DNA of 64,000 nucleotides, taken from the NCBI GenBank assembly GCA_001464955.1, contig LNEM01000027.1, forward strand, positions 62,001 to 126,000, in the 5' to 3' direction. Below, piece after piece: positions 30,247-38,634 of the stretch. The position numbers were made by a program, and so were the translations under genes. Every line of letters starts with the position of its first letter. The first letter of the stretch is position 1. Under the pieces are notes generated by a model. That model had not been told where the DNA came from. It made no database searches and saw only the letters and a program-made list of their open reading frames with translations. The stretch is from Rhizobiales bacterium Ga0077537. GTDB taxonomy: Bacteria; Pseudomonadota; Alphaproteobacteria; Rhizobiales; Hyphomicrobiaceae.

Positions 30247-31383
30247 ATGCCCTCACTCTCCAGCGAAGAGCGCCAGCAGCTCCACGACAGCCTGCTTGAG
30301 ATGCTCACCGACAAATACCCCTTCGAACAGTGGAAGAAACTCGCCCGCGCACCCGGCGGCGAAAGCTTCGGCCGCGCCGAGTGGAAGCAGTACGCCGACA
30401 TGGGTTGGCTTGGCATTTCACTCCCCGAGGCCGCGGGCGGCTCGGCCGGCGGCATGACGGAACTCGGCATCGTGATGGCAGCGGCCGGTCGCTTCATGCT
30501 GCTCGAGCCGCTCCTCGGCACGATCGTTCTGGGGGCTGGCGCCATCGAGCGCGCTGGCACGGCAAAGCAGCAGGAGCTGCTTGGCTCGATCGCGACCGGC
30601 GATCTCATCCTGGCGTTCTGCCACACCGAACCCGGCGCCGGCTACGACCGCGACTACGTGACGAGCGTGGCGACGAAAGCCGGCGGCGGCTGGCGGATCG
30701 ACGGCGAGAAGGGCTTCGCGCTCGGCGCTCACGCGGCCGATACACTCGTCGTGTCGGCGCGGATCGGCTCGGCCACGGGTCCGGTCGGCCTCTTCCTGGT
30801 GCCGCGCACGGCGGAAGGCATCTCGCTCAATCAGGCCCCGGCCTTCGACGGCCGCTTCGGCGCGACCGTGCGCCTCCAGGGCGTGACGGTTCCGGCCGAC
30901 GCCCGCCTCGGCGATAGCGATGCGGACCGCCTCCCGATCATCGACGCGCTCATCGACCGCGCCGCCATTGCCTGCTGCGCCGAAGCCGTGGGCGCCATGG
31001 CCGCCGCGACCGACATCACCGTCGAATACCTGAAGACGCGCCAGCAGTTCGGCCAGCCGCTGTCGAAGTTCCAGGTGCTCCAGCATCGCCTTGTCGACAT
31101 GAGCGTCTCGACCGAGGAAGCCCGCGCCATCGTCCACGCCGCGCTGCAGGCGATCGACGACGGCGCGGCCGACGCCGCACGCCTCGTCGCCATGGCCAAG
31201 GTGAAGACCGCCCAGACCGGCCGCTTCGTCGGCAGCCAGGCCATCCAGCTGCATGGCGGCATGGGCATGACGGACGAGTTGGTCGTCGGCCACTACTACA
31301 AGCGCATCACCATGTGCGAGTCGCTCTTCGGCGACGCCGAGTGGTACCTGAAGCGGGTCGGCAAGCTGCGCGACGCAGCCTGA
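30247..31383 (+). CDS. Acyl-CoA dehydrogenase, second subunit of a probable heteromeric pair
   Basis: The 378-residue product is a divergent ACAD. The N-domain has MGWLGISLPEAAGGSAGG, the middle domain CHTEPGAGYDRDYV and WRIDGEKGFALGA, and the C-domain RQQFGQPLSKFQVLQHRLVDM and QAIQLHGGMGMTDELVVGHYYKR. It lacks the C-terminal EGT/GGS active-site loop seen in standard homotetrameric enzymes. This is the picture for FadE28-like subunits that form alpha2beta2 enzymes with the neighbouring subunit, each heterodimer having one working site. It ends 30 bases before a bidirectional terminator. Confidence 0.87.
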   Translation: MPSLSSEERQQLHDSLLEMLTDKYPFEQWKKLARAPGGESFGRAEWKQYADMGWLGISLPEAAGGSAGGMTELGIVMAAAGRFMLLEPLLGTIVLGAGAIERAGTAKQQELLGSIATGDLILAFCHTEPGAGYDRDYVTSVATKAGGGWRIDGEKGFALGAHAADTLVVSARIGSATGPVGLFLVPRTAEGISLNQAPAFDGRFGATVRLQGVTVPADARLGDSDADRLPIIDALIDRAAIACCAEAVGAMAAATDITVEYLKTRQQFGQPLSKFQVLQHRLVDMSVSTEEARAIVHAALQAIDDGAADAARLVAMAKVKTAQTGRFVGSQAIQLHGGMGMTDELVVGHYYKRITMCESLFGDAEWYLKRVGKLRDAA

Positions 31384-31413
31384 GCACTTCGCAAGGCTTA
31401 CCGTCAAAAGCGG

Positions 31414-31441
31414 AACGGTCGCTCCGGGTGGGGCGACCGTT
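31414..31441. terminator. Bidirectional terminator between convergent genes
   Basis: AACGGTCGCTCC (31414-31425) pairs with GGGGCGACCGTT (31430-31441) with one G-T pair and a GGGT loop. On the plus strand TTCG follows directly; on the minus strand CCGCTTTT follows. It separates the rightward ACAD operon from the leftward thiolase/DUF35 operon. Confidence 0.7.
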
Positions 31442-31466
31442 TCGCGTTGCAGACCAGAGTCTCACC

Positions 31467-31880
31467 TCACGCGACGACGAACACCGGCAGCGTCAGATCC
31501 TTGGTCGCCGCCTCGAAGGCGATCCTCACCGGCAGCCCGACCTTGAGCACGCTGGCGTCCGCGCCCTTGAGTTGCGCCTGCATGCGCACGCCTTCCGCCA
31601 GATCGACGGTGACGAGGATATAGGGCAGCTCCCCCTTGAAGCCCGGATGGAACGCGTGATGCGAGATCGTCCAGGAGTGGACCGTTCCTGTTCCCTTCGC
31701 CTCGGTCCAGCGATGCTCCATCGAATAACAGGCCGGGCACACGGGACGCGGGTAGTGGCGGATCGTGCCGCAGTCCGAGCAGGTCTGCAGGAGCAGCTTG
31801 CCCTGCTTCATGCCATCCCAGTAGGCCTGCGTGTCGGCCGTCGGATCGGGCGTCGGCTTGCCGTAGTCATAGGCGTTCAT
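31467..31880 (-). CDS. DUF35 zinc-ribbon/OB-fold protein
   Basis: The 137-residue product has an N-terminal helix (YWDGMKQGKLLLQTC), a zinc ribbon with two C-x2-C pairs (CSDCGTIRHYPRPVCPAC, about 33-50) and an OB-fold (TGTVHSWTISHHAFHPGFKG onward). DUF35 proteins act as obligate partners of thiolase-fold enzymes, binding acyl-CoA and shaping the active site. It lies 11 bases after the thiolase-fold gene, in the usual pairing. ATG at 31880 follows GGGAGGAACGC. Confidence 0.9.
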   Translation of the reverse strand: MNAYDYGKPTPDPTADTQAYWDGMKQGKLLLQTCSDCGTIRHYPRPVCPACYSMEHRWTEAKGTGTVHSWTISHHAFHPGFKGELPYILVTVDLAEGVRMQAQLKGADASVLKVGLPVRIAFEAATKDLTLPVFVVA

Positions 31881-31891
31881 GCGTTCCTCCC

Positions 31892-33049
31892 TCAGGCCCG
31901 GGCACAGATGGCGATCGAGCCGTCGCCCATGTCGCCGTAGCCGGTGACGAGACCGATCCGGGCGTCGGCGACCTGCGCCTGTCCCGCCTCGCCGCGCAAT
32001 TGCCGAGCGAGTTCGACCACATGATTGAAACCGGCCATGTGCGCCTGCGACAGGAGCCCGCCATGCGTGTTGATCGGCAGCTTGCCGCCGAGACGGATGG
32101 CACCGGACTGGACGAACGCGCCGCCCTCGCCCTTCTTGCAGAAGCCTAGGTCCTCGAGCTGGCAGAGGACGATGTAGGTGAAGCAGTCGTAGACCTCGGC
32201 GACGTCGATGTCGTCGTGCGTCACACCAGCCATGGCGAACGCCTTCGGCGCCGCCTTGGCGAGCCCGAGCCGCGTCAAGTCCGGCCGCTGCGTGATCGCC
32301 GACGGCGAGTCCGGATGCCCCTCGGCCACGCCGAGCACCTGGATCACGGGTTTCGCGCAGTCCTGGGCCCGCTCCATCGAGGACACGATGAACGCGCACG
32401 CGCCGTCGCTCTCGAGGCTGCAATCATAGAGCCGCAGCGGATCGGAGATCATGCGCGACGCCTGATGGTCCTCGATCGATAGCGGCTTCGTCATCATGGC
32501 GTTGCCGTTGAGGATGGCGTTGTGCCGGGTCGAGACGGCGATCTCGGCCAGTTGCCGGCTTGTGGTGCCGTAGAGTTCCATATGCCGTCGGGCCATGGGT
32601 GCATAGAGCTGCGCCGGCGCGATGGCCCCGAGCGGCATCTCGAACTCGCCGATCAGCCGGAACTGCGGCATCTCGCGAACCCGGCTGCCGATCCGCCCGC
32701 CCGCGCCCGAGGAGCCGTTACGGCTGATCGGAATGAGCACATGGTTGCAGATGCCGGCGGCAACGGCGGCCGCGGCGCACTGAATCGAAGACACCGCGCT
32801 GGCGCCGCCGAGCGGCGTGACGGCCGAGAACCGAAGATCCGCGATCCCGAAATTGGTTATGTAGTCCTCGGCCACGACGGCCATGCTGCCGTAGGCGATG
32901 ATACCGTCGATGTCCTTCGGATCGAGGCCGGCGTCTCGCACGGCCGCCAGTGACGCTTCCATCTGGAGCGTCGTCACGCTCTTTCCAGATTGGCGCGAGT
33001 AGCGGGTATCACCCACCCCCGTGATCGCCGCCTTGCCCTTGAGCGACAT
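31892..33049 (-). CDS. Thiolase-fold protein lacking the usual cysteines (Ltp2-like)
   Basis: The 385-residue product has the thiolase fold of the SCP2/lipid-transfer type: KAAITGVGDTRYSRQSG at the start, PLGGASAVSSIQ at the site of the nucleophilic loop, DCFTYIVLCQLEDLGFC near 290 and LPINTHGGLLSQAH, in which the conserved NxHGG is kept. By eye, the nucleophilic Cys of NNCATGS-type loops is replaced by G82, and the C-terminal C-x-G is replaced by GYGDMGDG. That fits Ltp2-type retro-aldolases rather than a true thiolase. ATG at 33049 has AGGGAGGTCAGGC upstream. It is co-transcribed with the DUF35 gene. Confidence 0.83.
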   Translation of the reverse strand: MSLKGKAAITGVGDTRYSRQSGKSVTTLQMEASLAAVRDAGLDPKDIDGIIAYGSMAVVAEDYITNFGIADLRFSAVTPLGGASAVSSIQCAAAAVAAGICNHVLIPISRNGSSGAGGRIGSRVREMPQFRLIGEFEMPLGAIAPAQLYAPMARRHMELYGTTSRQLAEIAVSTRHNAILNGNAMMTKPLSIEDHQASRMISDPLRLYDCSLESDGACAFIVSSMERAQDCAKPVIQVLGVAEGHPDSPSAITQRPDLTRLGLAKAAPKAFAMAGVTHDDIDVAEVYDCFTYIVLCQLEDLGFCKKGEGGAFVQSGAIRLGGKLPINTHGGLLSQAHMAGFNHVVELARQLRGEAGQAQVADARIGLVTGYGDMGDGSIAICARA

Positions 33050-33190
33050 GCCTGACCTCCCTGCGTCTCGATGCGTGGCTCGAGACGAGGGTGACGCAAC
33101 GCCGCTTGGAGGGCAACTGTCTCCAGTCGGCACGACGATCAGAGGCGCAGCGTCGTGGCTACGGCGTCCGCGTTCGCGGCGCCTCCGCGA

Positions 33191-33565
33191 TCAGGTCTCT
33201 TCTTCCTCGCCGTCCGGACCGCCGATGATGCCGGTTACATCGCCGCCGGCGTCCTCTTCCTCCTCGAGGAAGGTGTCGTCCTCGGCATCCGCGATCGGCT
33301 CTTCCACCCCCTCGACATCGACGAGCGCATCCTCGGCCTCGGCCTCCGGCGCTTCGGGAACGCCGACGGCTGGCACCACTTCGGGCTTGCGCACGGCGCG
33401 CCGCTGCGCCTCGTCCTTGTCGGGTGTGACCGGTCCACGTGCGATGACGTAGGCCGAACCGCAGATGGGACAGTGGATCGGGTCGCGAGCCAGGTCGTAG
33501 AATCGAGCACCGCAACTGCCGTTCTGACAGGTTCGCTTGGTGCCACGAGCCGCTTTGTCTGCCAT
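33191..33565 (-). CDS. TIGR02300-type FYDLN acid domain protein
   Basis: This is a small alphaproteobacterial protein of unknown role. At 124 residues it has a zinc-ribbon-like N-terminus (C-x4-C ... C-x2-C, about 13-35) enclosing GARFYDLARDPIHCPICG, a variant of the FYDLNRDP hallmark, and a strongly acidic C-terminal half. It is often divergent from aroA, as here. A good promoter lies about 35 bases upstream. Confidence 0.9.
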   Translation of the reverse strand: MADKAARGTKRTCQNGSCGARFYDLARDPIHCPICGSAYVIARGPVTPDKDEAQRRAVRKPEVVPAVGVPEAPEAEAEDALVDVEGVEEPIADAEDDTFLEEEEDAGGDVTGIIGGPDGEEEET

Positions 33566-33601
33566 GACAAACCTCGATGGCGTTGATCGAAAAGTGGCGT
33601 G

Positions 33602-33630
33602 CTATCGCATACGCCGATTGCCGATGTCAA
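33602..33630 (-). promoter_or_regulatory. Promoter of the FYDLN-protein gene
   Basis: On the minus strand a perfect -35 TTGACA (33630-33625) is followed after 17 bases by CGATAG (33607-33602), a moderate -10. Transcription would start near 33595, about 30 bases before the ATG at 33565. Confidence 0.5.
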
Positions 33631-33792
33631 AAGACAAAACACCGGCCTTCCTGCGGCCGTGTGCACACGCGTCTTCGGTCGGCAGGTAGCGCCACCGGAG
33701 CCGCCATCGGCGGCCGTTGACAGGAACGGCGACGGCCGTGTCTATGGAACCCGACCGCCAAGCCAGATCGCCCTGCCGGAGCCCGTCGCACC

Positions 33793-35121
33793 GTGAGCCA
33801 GTCCCTCCCGAAGCCCCTTGTCGCCCACCGTTCCGGCCCTCTCGTAGGCCGCGTCCGCGTGCCGGGCGACAAATCGATCTCGCATCGGGCCCTGATGTTC
33901 GGTGCCCTCGCGACGGGAGTGACACGGATCACGGGGTTGCTGGAGGCCGAAGACGTGCTGAATACGGCTCACGTCGTCGAGGCACTCGGCTGCGGCGTCA
34001 CGCGGGTCGGCGGGACGTTCGAGGTCCGGGGACGCGGTGTCGGCGGCTTGACCCAGCCCCGCGCCGACCTGGATTTCGGCAACTCGGGCACCGGCTGCCG
34101 GCTGATGATGGGCGTCATCGCCGGCCATGACATCGAGGCGCGCCTCGTCGGCGACGCATCGCTGTCGCGCCGCCCCATGCGGCGGGTACTCGATCCCCTT
34201 CGCCGCATGGGCCTGACCGTCATCGACGATCGCGAGAACTTGCCGCTCACCATCCGCGGCACCTCGAGCCTGCTGCCGATCGAGTACCGGACTCCCGTGC
34301 CCTCGGCGCAGGTGAAGTCGGCGGTGCTGCTCGCTGGCCTCTCGGCGACCGGCGAGACGACCGTCATCGAGCGCGAAGCCACCCGTGACCACACCGAGCG
34401 CATGCTGCGATACTTCGGCGCCGAGATCCGGACTGAGATGCGCGACGGCATGCACGCCATCACCGTCTCGGGCGATGCAGAACTCGCGGGTCGCCCGGTC
34501 GTCGTGCCGGCCGATCCGTCCTCCGCGGCGTTCCTCGCGGCGGCCGCCGCCATCGTGCCGGGCTCCGATGTCACGATCGAGGGCGTGCTCGTCAACGAGA
34601 CCCGCACCGGCTTCTACACGACGCTCCGAGAGATGGGCGCCTCCGTCGAATTCGCCAACCCGCGCGAGGAAGGCGGCGAGCCGATTGCCGACATCCGCGT
34701 GCGCCATGCCAGGTTGAAGGGCGTCCGTGTCCCCGCGGCGCGCGCCCCGTCGATGATCGACGAATACCCGGTGCTGGCAGCCGTCGCGGCCTATGCCGAC
34801 GGCGAGACCATCATGGAAGGGCTCGCCGAGTTGAAGGTGAAGGAGAGCGACCGTCTGGCGGCAACCGCTGCCGGCCTCGCGGCCAACGGTATCGGCGCCC
34901 GCATCGACGGCGACACCTTGACGGTCGAGGGACGCGGGACGCCGCGCGGCGGTGGAACCGTCGTCACCCACATGGACCACCGCATCGCCATGGCCTTCCT
35001 GATCCTCGGCCTCGGCAGCGACCGCCCGGTTGAGGTCGACGACGTGACCTTCGTCGCAACGAGCTTCCCGGCCTTCACGGGTCTCATGACAGGTCTCGGC
35101 GCCCGCCTCGAAGCACGCTGA
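33793..35121 (+). CDS. aroA: 3-phosphoshikimate 1-carboxyvinyltransferase (EPSP synthase)
   Basis: AroA joins shikimate 3-phosphate and phosphoenolpyruvate in aromatic amino acid synthesis. The 442-residue product has PGDKSISHRALMFGALA near 24, DLDFGNSGTGCRLMMG near 93, TRDHTERMLRYFGA and the closing THMDHRIAMAFL segment. The RDHTE...FGA motif places it with the class II group that includes CP4. Residue G99 of NSGTGCR lies where CP4 has alanine 100, so the glyphosate-site glycine of sensitive enzymes is kept. It starts at GTG 33793. The common neighbour cmk is not downstream here. Confidence 0.96.
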   Translation: MSQSLPKPLVAHRSGPLVGRVRVPGDKSISHRALMFGALATGVTRITGLLEAEDVLNTAHVVEALGCGVTRVGGTFEVRGRGVGGLTQPRADLDFGNSGTGCRLMMGVIAGHDIEARLVGDASLSRRPMRRVLDPLRRMGLTVIDDRENLPLTIRGTSSLLPIEYRTPVPSAQVKSAVLLAGLSATGETTVIEREATRDHTERMLRYFGAEIRTEMRDGMHAITVSGDAELAGRPVVVPADPSSAAFLAAAAAIVPGSDVTIEGVLVNETRTGFYTTLREMGASVEFANPREEGGEPIADIRVRHARLKGVRVPAARAPSMIDEYPVLAAVAAYADGETIMEGLAELKVKESDRLAATAAGLAANGIGARIDGDTLTVEGRGTPRGGGTVVTHMDHRIAMAFLILGLGSDRPVEVDDVTFVATSFPAFTGLMTGLGARLEAR

Positions 35122-35245
35122 GCTGACGACGGATATGCCGGTCCTGCCTCCATTGCGCCGCCCGTCGCGCTCGCGCTAGCATCGAAGCAGCGAGCGCCGG
35201 AAGCCGGCCGCCTGAGAGCTGCGCCCTGCCGCTGAGGAAGCCCCG

Positions 35246-37225
35246 ATGCCCGGTCCGTTCCCCCACCTCTTCGCGCCGATCCGGCTCGGCCGCGCCACGG
35301 CCAAGAACCGCGTCATGCGCGTAGCGACGACGGCAAATCTGGCAGATCGCAACCAGGTCGGCCCGCGCCTCCTCGAGTTCTACCGGACGCTCGCCAAGGG
35401 TGGCGTCGGCACCATCGTGACCGAGGCATTGCGCACGCAGCCCGAGGACCCCTTCGGCCCCGGCGCGCTCGTCGTATTCGACCGCCGCGGCGTCGAGGGG
35501 CTGCGCCGGTTGTCGGACGTCTGCCATGCCGAAGGCGCGCTGCTCATCGGCCAGCTCAACATGGGCGGCCGCCAGCATCTCGCGTCCCGTGTCGTACCGT
35601 TCATGATCGCGCCGTCGGCCATCGCCTGCCCACGCTCCGGCGGCGTGCCACACGAACTTTCAACGCGCGAGGTCGCGGAGGTCGTCGAGACCTACATCAT
35701 GTGCGCCGTCCACTGCATCGAAGGCGGCATGGACGGCGTCGAGATCCACGGCGCCCAGGGCCACTTGATCCAGCAGTTCATGTCGCCCTACACCAACCGG
35801 CGGACGGACCAGTACGGCGGCTCCCTCGAGAACCGCATGCGCTTCGCCCGCGAGATCCTCGAAGGCGTCCGTCGTCGGCTCGGCAGTCGCCCGGTCGTCG
35901 GCTTCAGGCTCGGCGTCGAGGAATTCACGGAAGGCGGCCTGACGATCGAAGACACGGTCGAGATCGCGCGCATCCTGTGCGCCGACGGCCTCGTCGATTA
36001 CCTGTCGCTGGCCCAGGGGAACTTCAATTCGATCGACGCCCACCTGCCCGACCGACACTGGCCGATCCTCGCCTATCGGTCGCTGCACGCGCGCTTCAAG
36101 CCGGTCGCGAACGGCGTGCCGGTGGTTCTGTCGACCCGCATCCAGGGCCCCGAGCAGGCCGAGGACGTGCTCGCCGCCGGCGATGCCGACATGGTGGGTC
36201 TCTGCCGGGCGCTGCTCGTCGATCCGGAATGGCCGCTGAAGGCCGCGACCGGCAACGCCGCGGACATTCGCCGCTGCATCGCGTGCAACCAGTGCTGGGC
36301 GACGATCGCGGCCGGCGAGCCCATCGCCTGCGTGACGAACCCCATGGCGGGGCGTGAGTACCTCTGGCCGAAGCCCGAGCGCGACCGCGTCGAGCACCCG
36401 CGCCATGTCGTCGTGGTCGGCGGCGGTCCGGCGGGTCTCGAAGCCGCGCGGACGGCGGCGCTTCGGGGCCATCGCGTGACCCTTCTGGAAAGAAACGCCG
36501 CGCTCGGCGGCCGCGTGAAGGACGTGCACGAGGTGCGCCATCACGAGGAGATGCGGAACCTACTCGACTTTCTCGTACCTCAGGTTCGCAAGGCCGGCGT
36601 CACGATCAGGACCGGTGTCGAGGCGACGCCCGAGACAATCCTCGCCGAACAGCCGGACGCGATCATCCTCGCGACGGGTGCGACGCCGTATGCCCCCGGA
36701 TTGCCCGGCGACGGCTCGGTCCCCGTGCTCACCGCTGACGGCCCGGTCGACTTGGCAGGCAAGCCCGGGCGCCGCGTCGTGATCATGGACGAGGACGGCT
36801 ATTACTGGACGACCGCGGTCGTCGAAAGCGTCATGGCCCAGGGCCGCGAGGCGATCGTCATCTCTCGCTTCTTCGAGGTTGCGCGCGAGCTGCCTATGGT
36901 CTCGCGCATCGCGTTCCTGCGCGAGCTGGACAGGAACGGTGGCCAGACCCGTCCCAACAGCTACGTGGCTGGCGCGTCGAACGGCGGCGTCGCCGTTCGT
37001 CATTACCTGACCCAACGCGAGGACGTGGTCGACGACGTCGCCGCCGTGATCTGGATCGGCCCGGCCACCCCCAACTTCGAACTCGCCGAAAGCCTGCGTG
37101 TCGCCGGCTTCGAAGCCACGAACCTGAAGGTCGTCGGTGACGCGGTCCAGCCGCGCCGCCTCGCCCATGCCCTGAGCGAAGCCCATGCCGCCGCCCGCGC
37201 CATCGGCTCGCGCAACCGTCTCTGA
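35246..37225 (+). CDS. NADH:flavin oxidoreductase, Fe-S flavoprotein of the FadH/trimethylamine dehydrogenase type
   Basis: The 659-residue protein joins an old-yellow-enzyme barrel (1-350) to a NAD(P)/FAD-binding part (380-655). The barrel has FAPIRLGRATAKNRV, the HGAQGHLIQQFMSPYTNRRTD motif with catalytic H and Y-type positions, and GLCRALLVDPEWP. The 4Fe-4S cluster is bound by CIACNQCW...C near 347-362. The second part has VVVGGGPAGLEAARTAALRGH and ends with VVGDAVQPRRLAHALSEAHAAA. Relatives include 2,4-dienoyl-CoA reductase, trimethylamine dehydrogenase and stachydrine-type demethylases. The substrate is not evident. A GlcG-like gene follows after 39 bases. Confidence 0.88.
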   Translation: MPGPFPHLFAPIRLGRATAKNRVMRVATTANLADRNQVGPRLLEFYRTLAKGGVGTIVTEALRTQPEDPFGPGALVVFDRRGVEGLRRLSDVCHAEGALLIGQLNMGGRQHLASRVVPFMIAPSAIACPRSGGVPHELSTREVAEVVETYIMCAVHCIEGGMDGVEIHGAQGHLIQQFMSPYTNRRTDQYGGSLENRMRFAREILEGVRRRLGSRPVVGFRLGVEEFTEGGLTIEDTVEIARILCADGLVDYLSLAQGNFNSIDAHLPDRHWPILAYRSLHARFKPVANGVPVVLSTRIQGPEQAEDVLAAGDADMVGLCRALLVDPEWPLKAATGNAADIRRCIACNQCWATIAAGEPIACVTNPMAGREYLWPKPERDRVEHPRHVVVVGGGPAGLEAARTAALRGHRVTLLERNAALGGRVKDVHEVRHHEEMRNLLDFLVPQVRKAGVTIRTGVEATPETILAEQPDAIILATGATPYAPGLPGDGSVPVLTADGPVDLAGKPGRRVVIMDEDGYYWTTAVVESVMAQGREAIVISRFFEVARELPMVSRIAFLRELDRNGGQTRPNSYVAGASNGGVAVRHYLTQREDVVDDVAAVIWIGPATPNFELAESLRVAGFEATNLKVVGDAVQPRRLAHALSEAHAAARAIGSRNRL

Positions 37226-37264
37226 TCGATAGCAACCGGCCCTGCGCCGCACGGGAGGACCACC

Positions 37265-37693
37265 ATGTCGAGCTTCGAGAAACTGAGCATCGACGCCGAT
37301 ACGGCCCAGATCGCCATCACGGCGGCGGTCGCCAAGGCGAAGCAGCTCGGCCACAAGATGAGCATTGCCGTCGCCGACGAGGCCGGCATCCTGAAGGCAT
37401 TCGTCCGCATGGACGGGGCCTCTGAAATGACGCTCCGCATCGCCCAGGACAAGGCCTACACGTCAGCCTGTCTCGGCCGCCCGACGCACGCGTTCTGGGA
37501 TTTCGTCAAGAATGACCCGCCGCTGCTGCACGGCATCGTCAATTATCCGCGCGTCGTCGTGTTCGGCGGCGGCTACCCGATCCTCGAGAACGGGCAGGTG
37601 ATCGGCGCCATCGGCGTTTCGGGTGGCCACTACTCGGACGACATGGAAGTGGCGCGGGCCGGCCTTTCCGGCATGGGTGCGCCCGTCGGCTGA
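37265..37693 (+). CDS. GlcG/HbpS family haem-binding-like protein
   Basis: The 142-residue product matches the GlcG/HbpS fold: ITAAVAKAKQLGHKMSIAVADEAG, FVRMDGASEMTLRIAQDKAYTSA, and GGGYPILENGQVIGAIGVSGG near residue 100. Members bind haem or small molecules and often accompany oxidoreductases. GGGAGGACCACC precedes ATG at 37265. It is probably in an operon with the flavoprotein upstream. Confidence 0.87.
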   Translation: MSSFEKLSIDADTAQIAITAAVAKAKQLGHKMSIAVADEAGILKAFVRMDGASEMTLRIAQDKAYTSACLGRPTHAFWDFVKNDPPLLHGIVNYPRVVVFGGGYPILENGQVIGAIGVSGGHYSDDMEVARAGLSGMGAPVG

Positions 37694-37706
37694 GTGGACC
37701 CGAACC

Positions 37707-38216
37707 CTAGCTCCGCCGCGAGAGCCCGGTCGCCGACTTGAACGCCGTGAGACCGGTTTCGTCGACGATGAACGGGAGCGGGATTCGCTCGCCCGAACGG
37801 AGTGTCAGAACGGCGTGGGTCGTCTCGTAGCCGTCGCGATCGTAGGCCGTCTCGAGGGCGGCACGCGCGATCTCGTCGGTGTCGATCAGATTCTGCCGGG
37901 TGGCGAACGCGTTGGCTTGCACGACGGCGACCGTCCGCTTGGCGCGGTCGACGATCACGCCCACCGGGTCGCCAGGGTTGAACACGCTCCACGCATAGAC
38001 GCCGACGCAGACGATCATCGACGGGATCAGGAGCGCACTGACGATCACCGGCCCGTGGCGCAGCATGCCGGGTTGCAGGAGCGCCATCCCGATGACGGCG
38101 CCGACGAGGCCCAGCATGAAGGGAACGGCGGCATGCGCGATTCCAGCCTCCGGATTGACCTCGCCGTTCGAAAGAACCACCCGCTGGTCTTGGACTGCCT
38201 CACTCATGTCGGTCAT
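37707..38216 (-). CDS. Membrane protein of unknown function
   Basis: I do not recognise this 169-residue protein. Two adjacent hydrophobic helices (about 25-43 and 53-73) precede a soluble domain (GVIVDRAKRTVAVVQANAFATRQNLIDTDEIARA...) that looks like a small beta-rich PH-like fold, so it is probably an inner-membrane protein with a cytoplasmic C-terminal part. ATG at 38216 or 38207 are both possible. It is convergent with the GlcG-like gene. Confidence 0.65.
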   Translation of the reverse strand: MTDMSEAVQDQRVVLSNGEVNPEAGIAHAAVPFMLGLVGAVIGMALLQPGMLRHGPVIVSALLIPSMIVCVGVYAWSVFNPGDPVGVIVDRAKRTVAVVQANAFATRQNLIDTDEIARAALETAYDRDGYETTHAVLTLRSGERIPLPFIVDETGLTAFKSATGLSRRS

Positions 38217-38439
38217 GCCCTGCAATCGAGGTCTCAATGCCGATCATCTTGCCACGAACAGATTGACGGAAATTCTGTGAGATGGCCGACGATGGCGGGG
38301 ATTGAGGCAAGGGTTTGTTAACGCGTGCCTCTGTTGCGAGACCGGGCAGCCTGCCGCAAGACTGGACTAGCCCGTCCCGGGGCATGCGCTAACATTGTGG
38401 GGTCCAGTTCACTCCCGCACCTCCCTCGAGGCTTCATCC

Positions 38440-38634
38440 ATGCAAGACGACGAGACGTTGCGACTTGCCCGGCGCGCCGGGCTCGAGCGCTATCTGGCGG
38501 ATCATCCCGAGCAGCTTCGTGCGGCGCTCGCGTCGGCATCCGCGCTCCGCGACCGCCTGCCCAGGGATCTGTCCCCCGCCGAAGAGCCGGCCCACGTCTA
38601 TCGCGCCAGAGCGAACAAGGAACAGCCCCGATGA
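38440..38634 (+). CDS. Small AtzG-like (DUF4089) amidase partner
   Basis: The 64-residue frame overlaps the amidase start by ATGA and so is translationally coupled to it. Its sequence, with ARRAGLERYLADHPEQLRAAL, then LPRDLSPAEEPAHVYRA at the end, resembles AtzG, the GatC-like small subunit that stabilises the amidase AtzE in cyanuric acid breakdown. By analogy it should wrap around the amidase. The size is also right (AtzG is about 70 residues). The assignment is from pattern only. Confidence 0.65.
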   Translation: MQDDETLRLARRAGLERYLADHPEQLRAALASASALRDRLPRDLSPAEEPAHVYRARANKEQPR

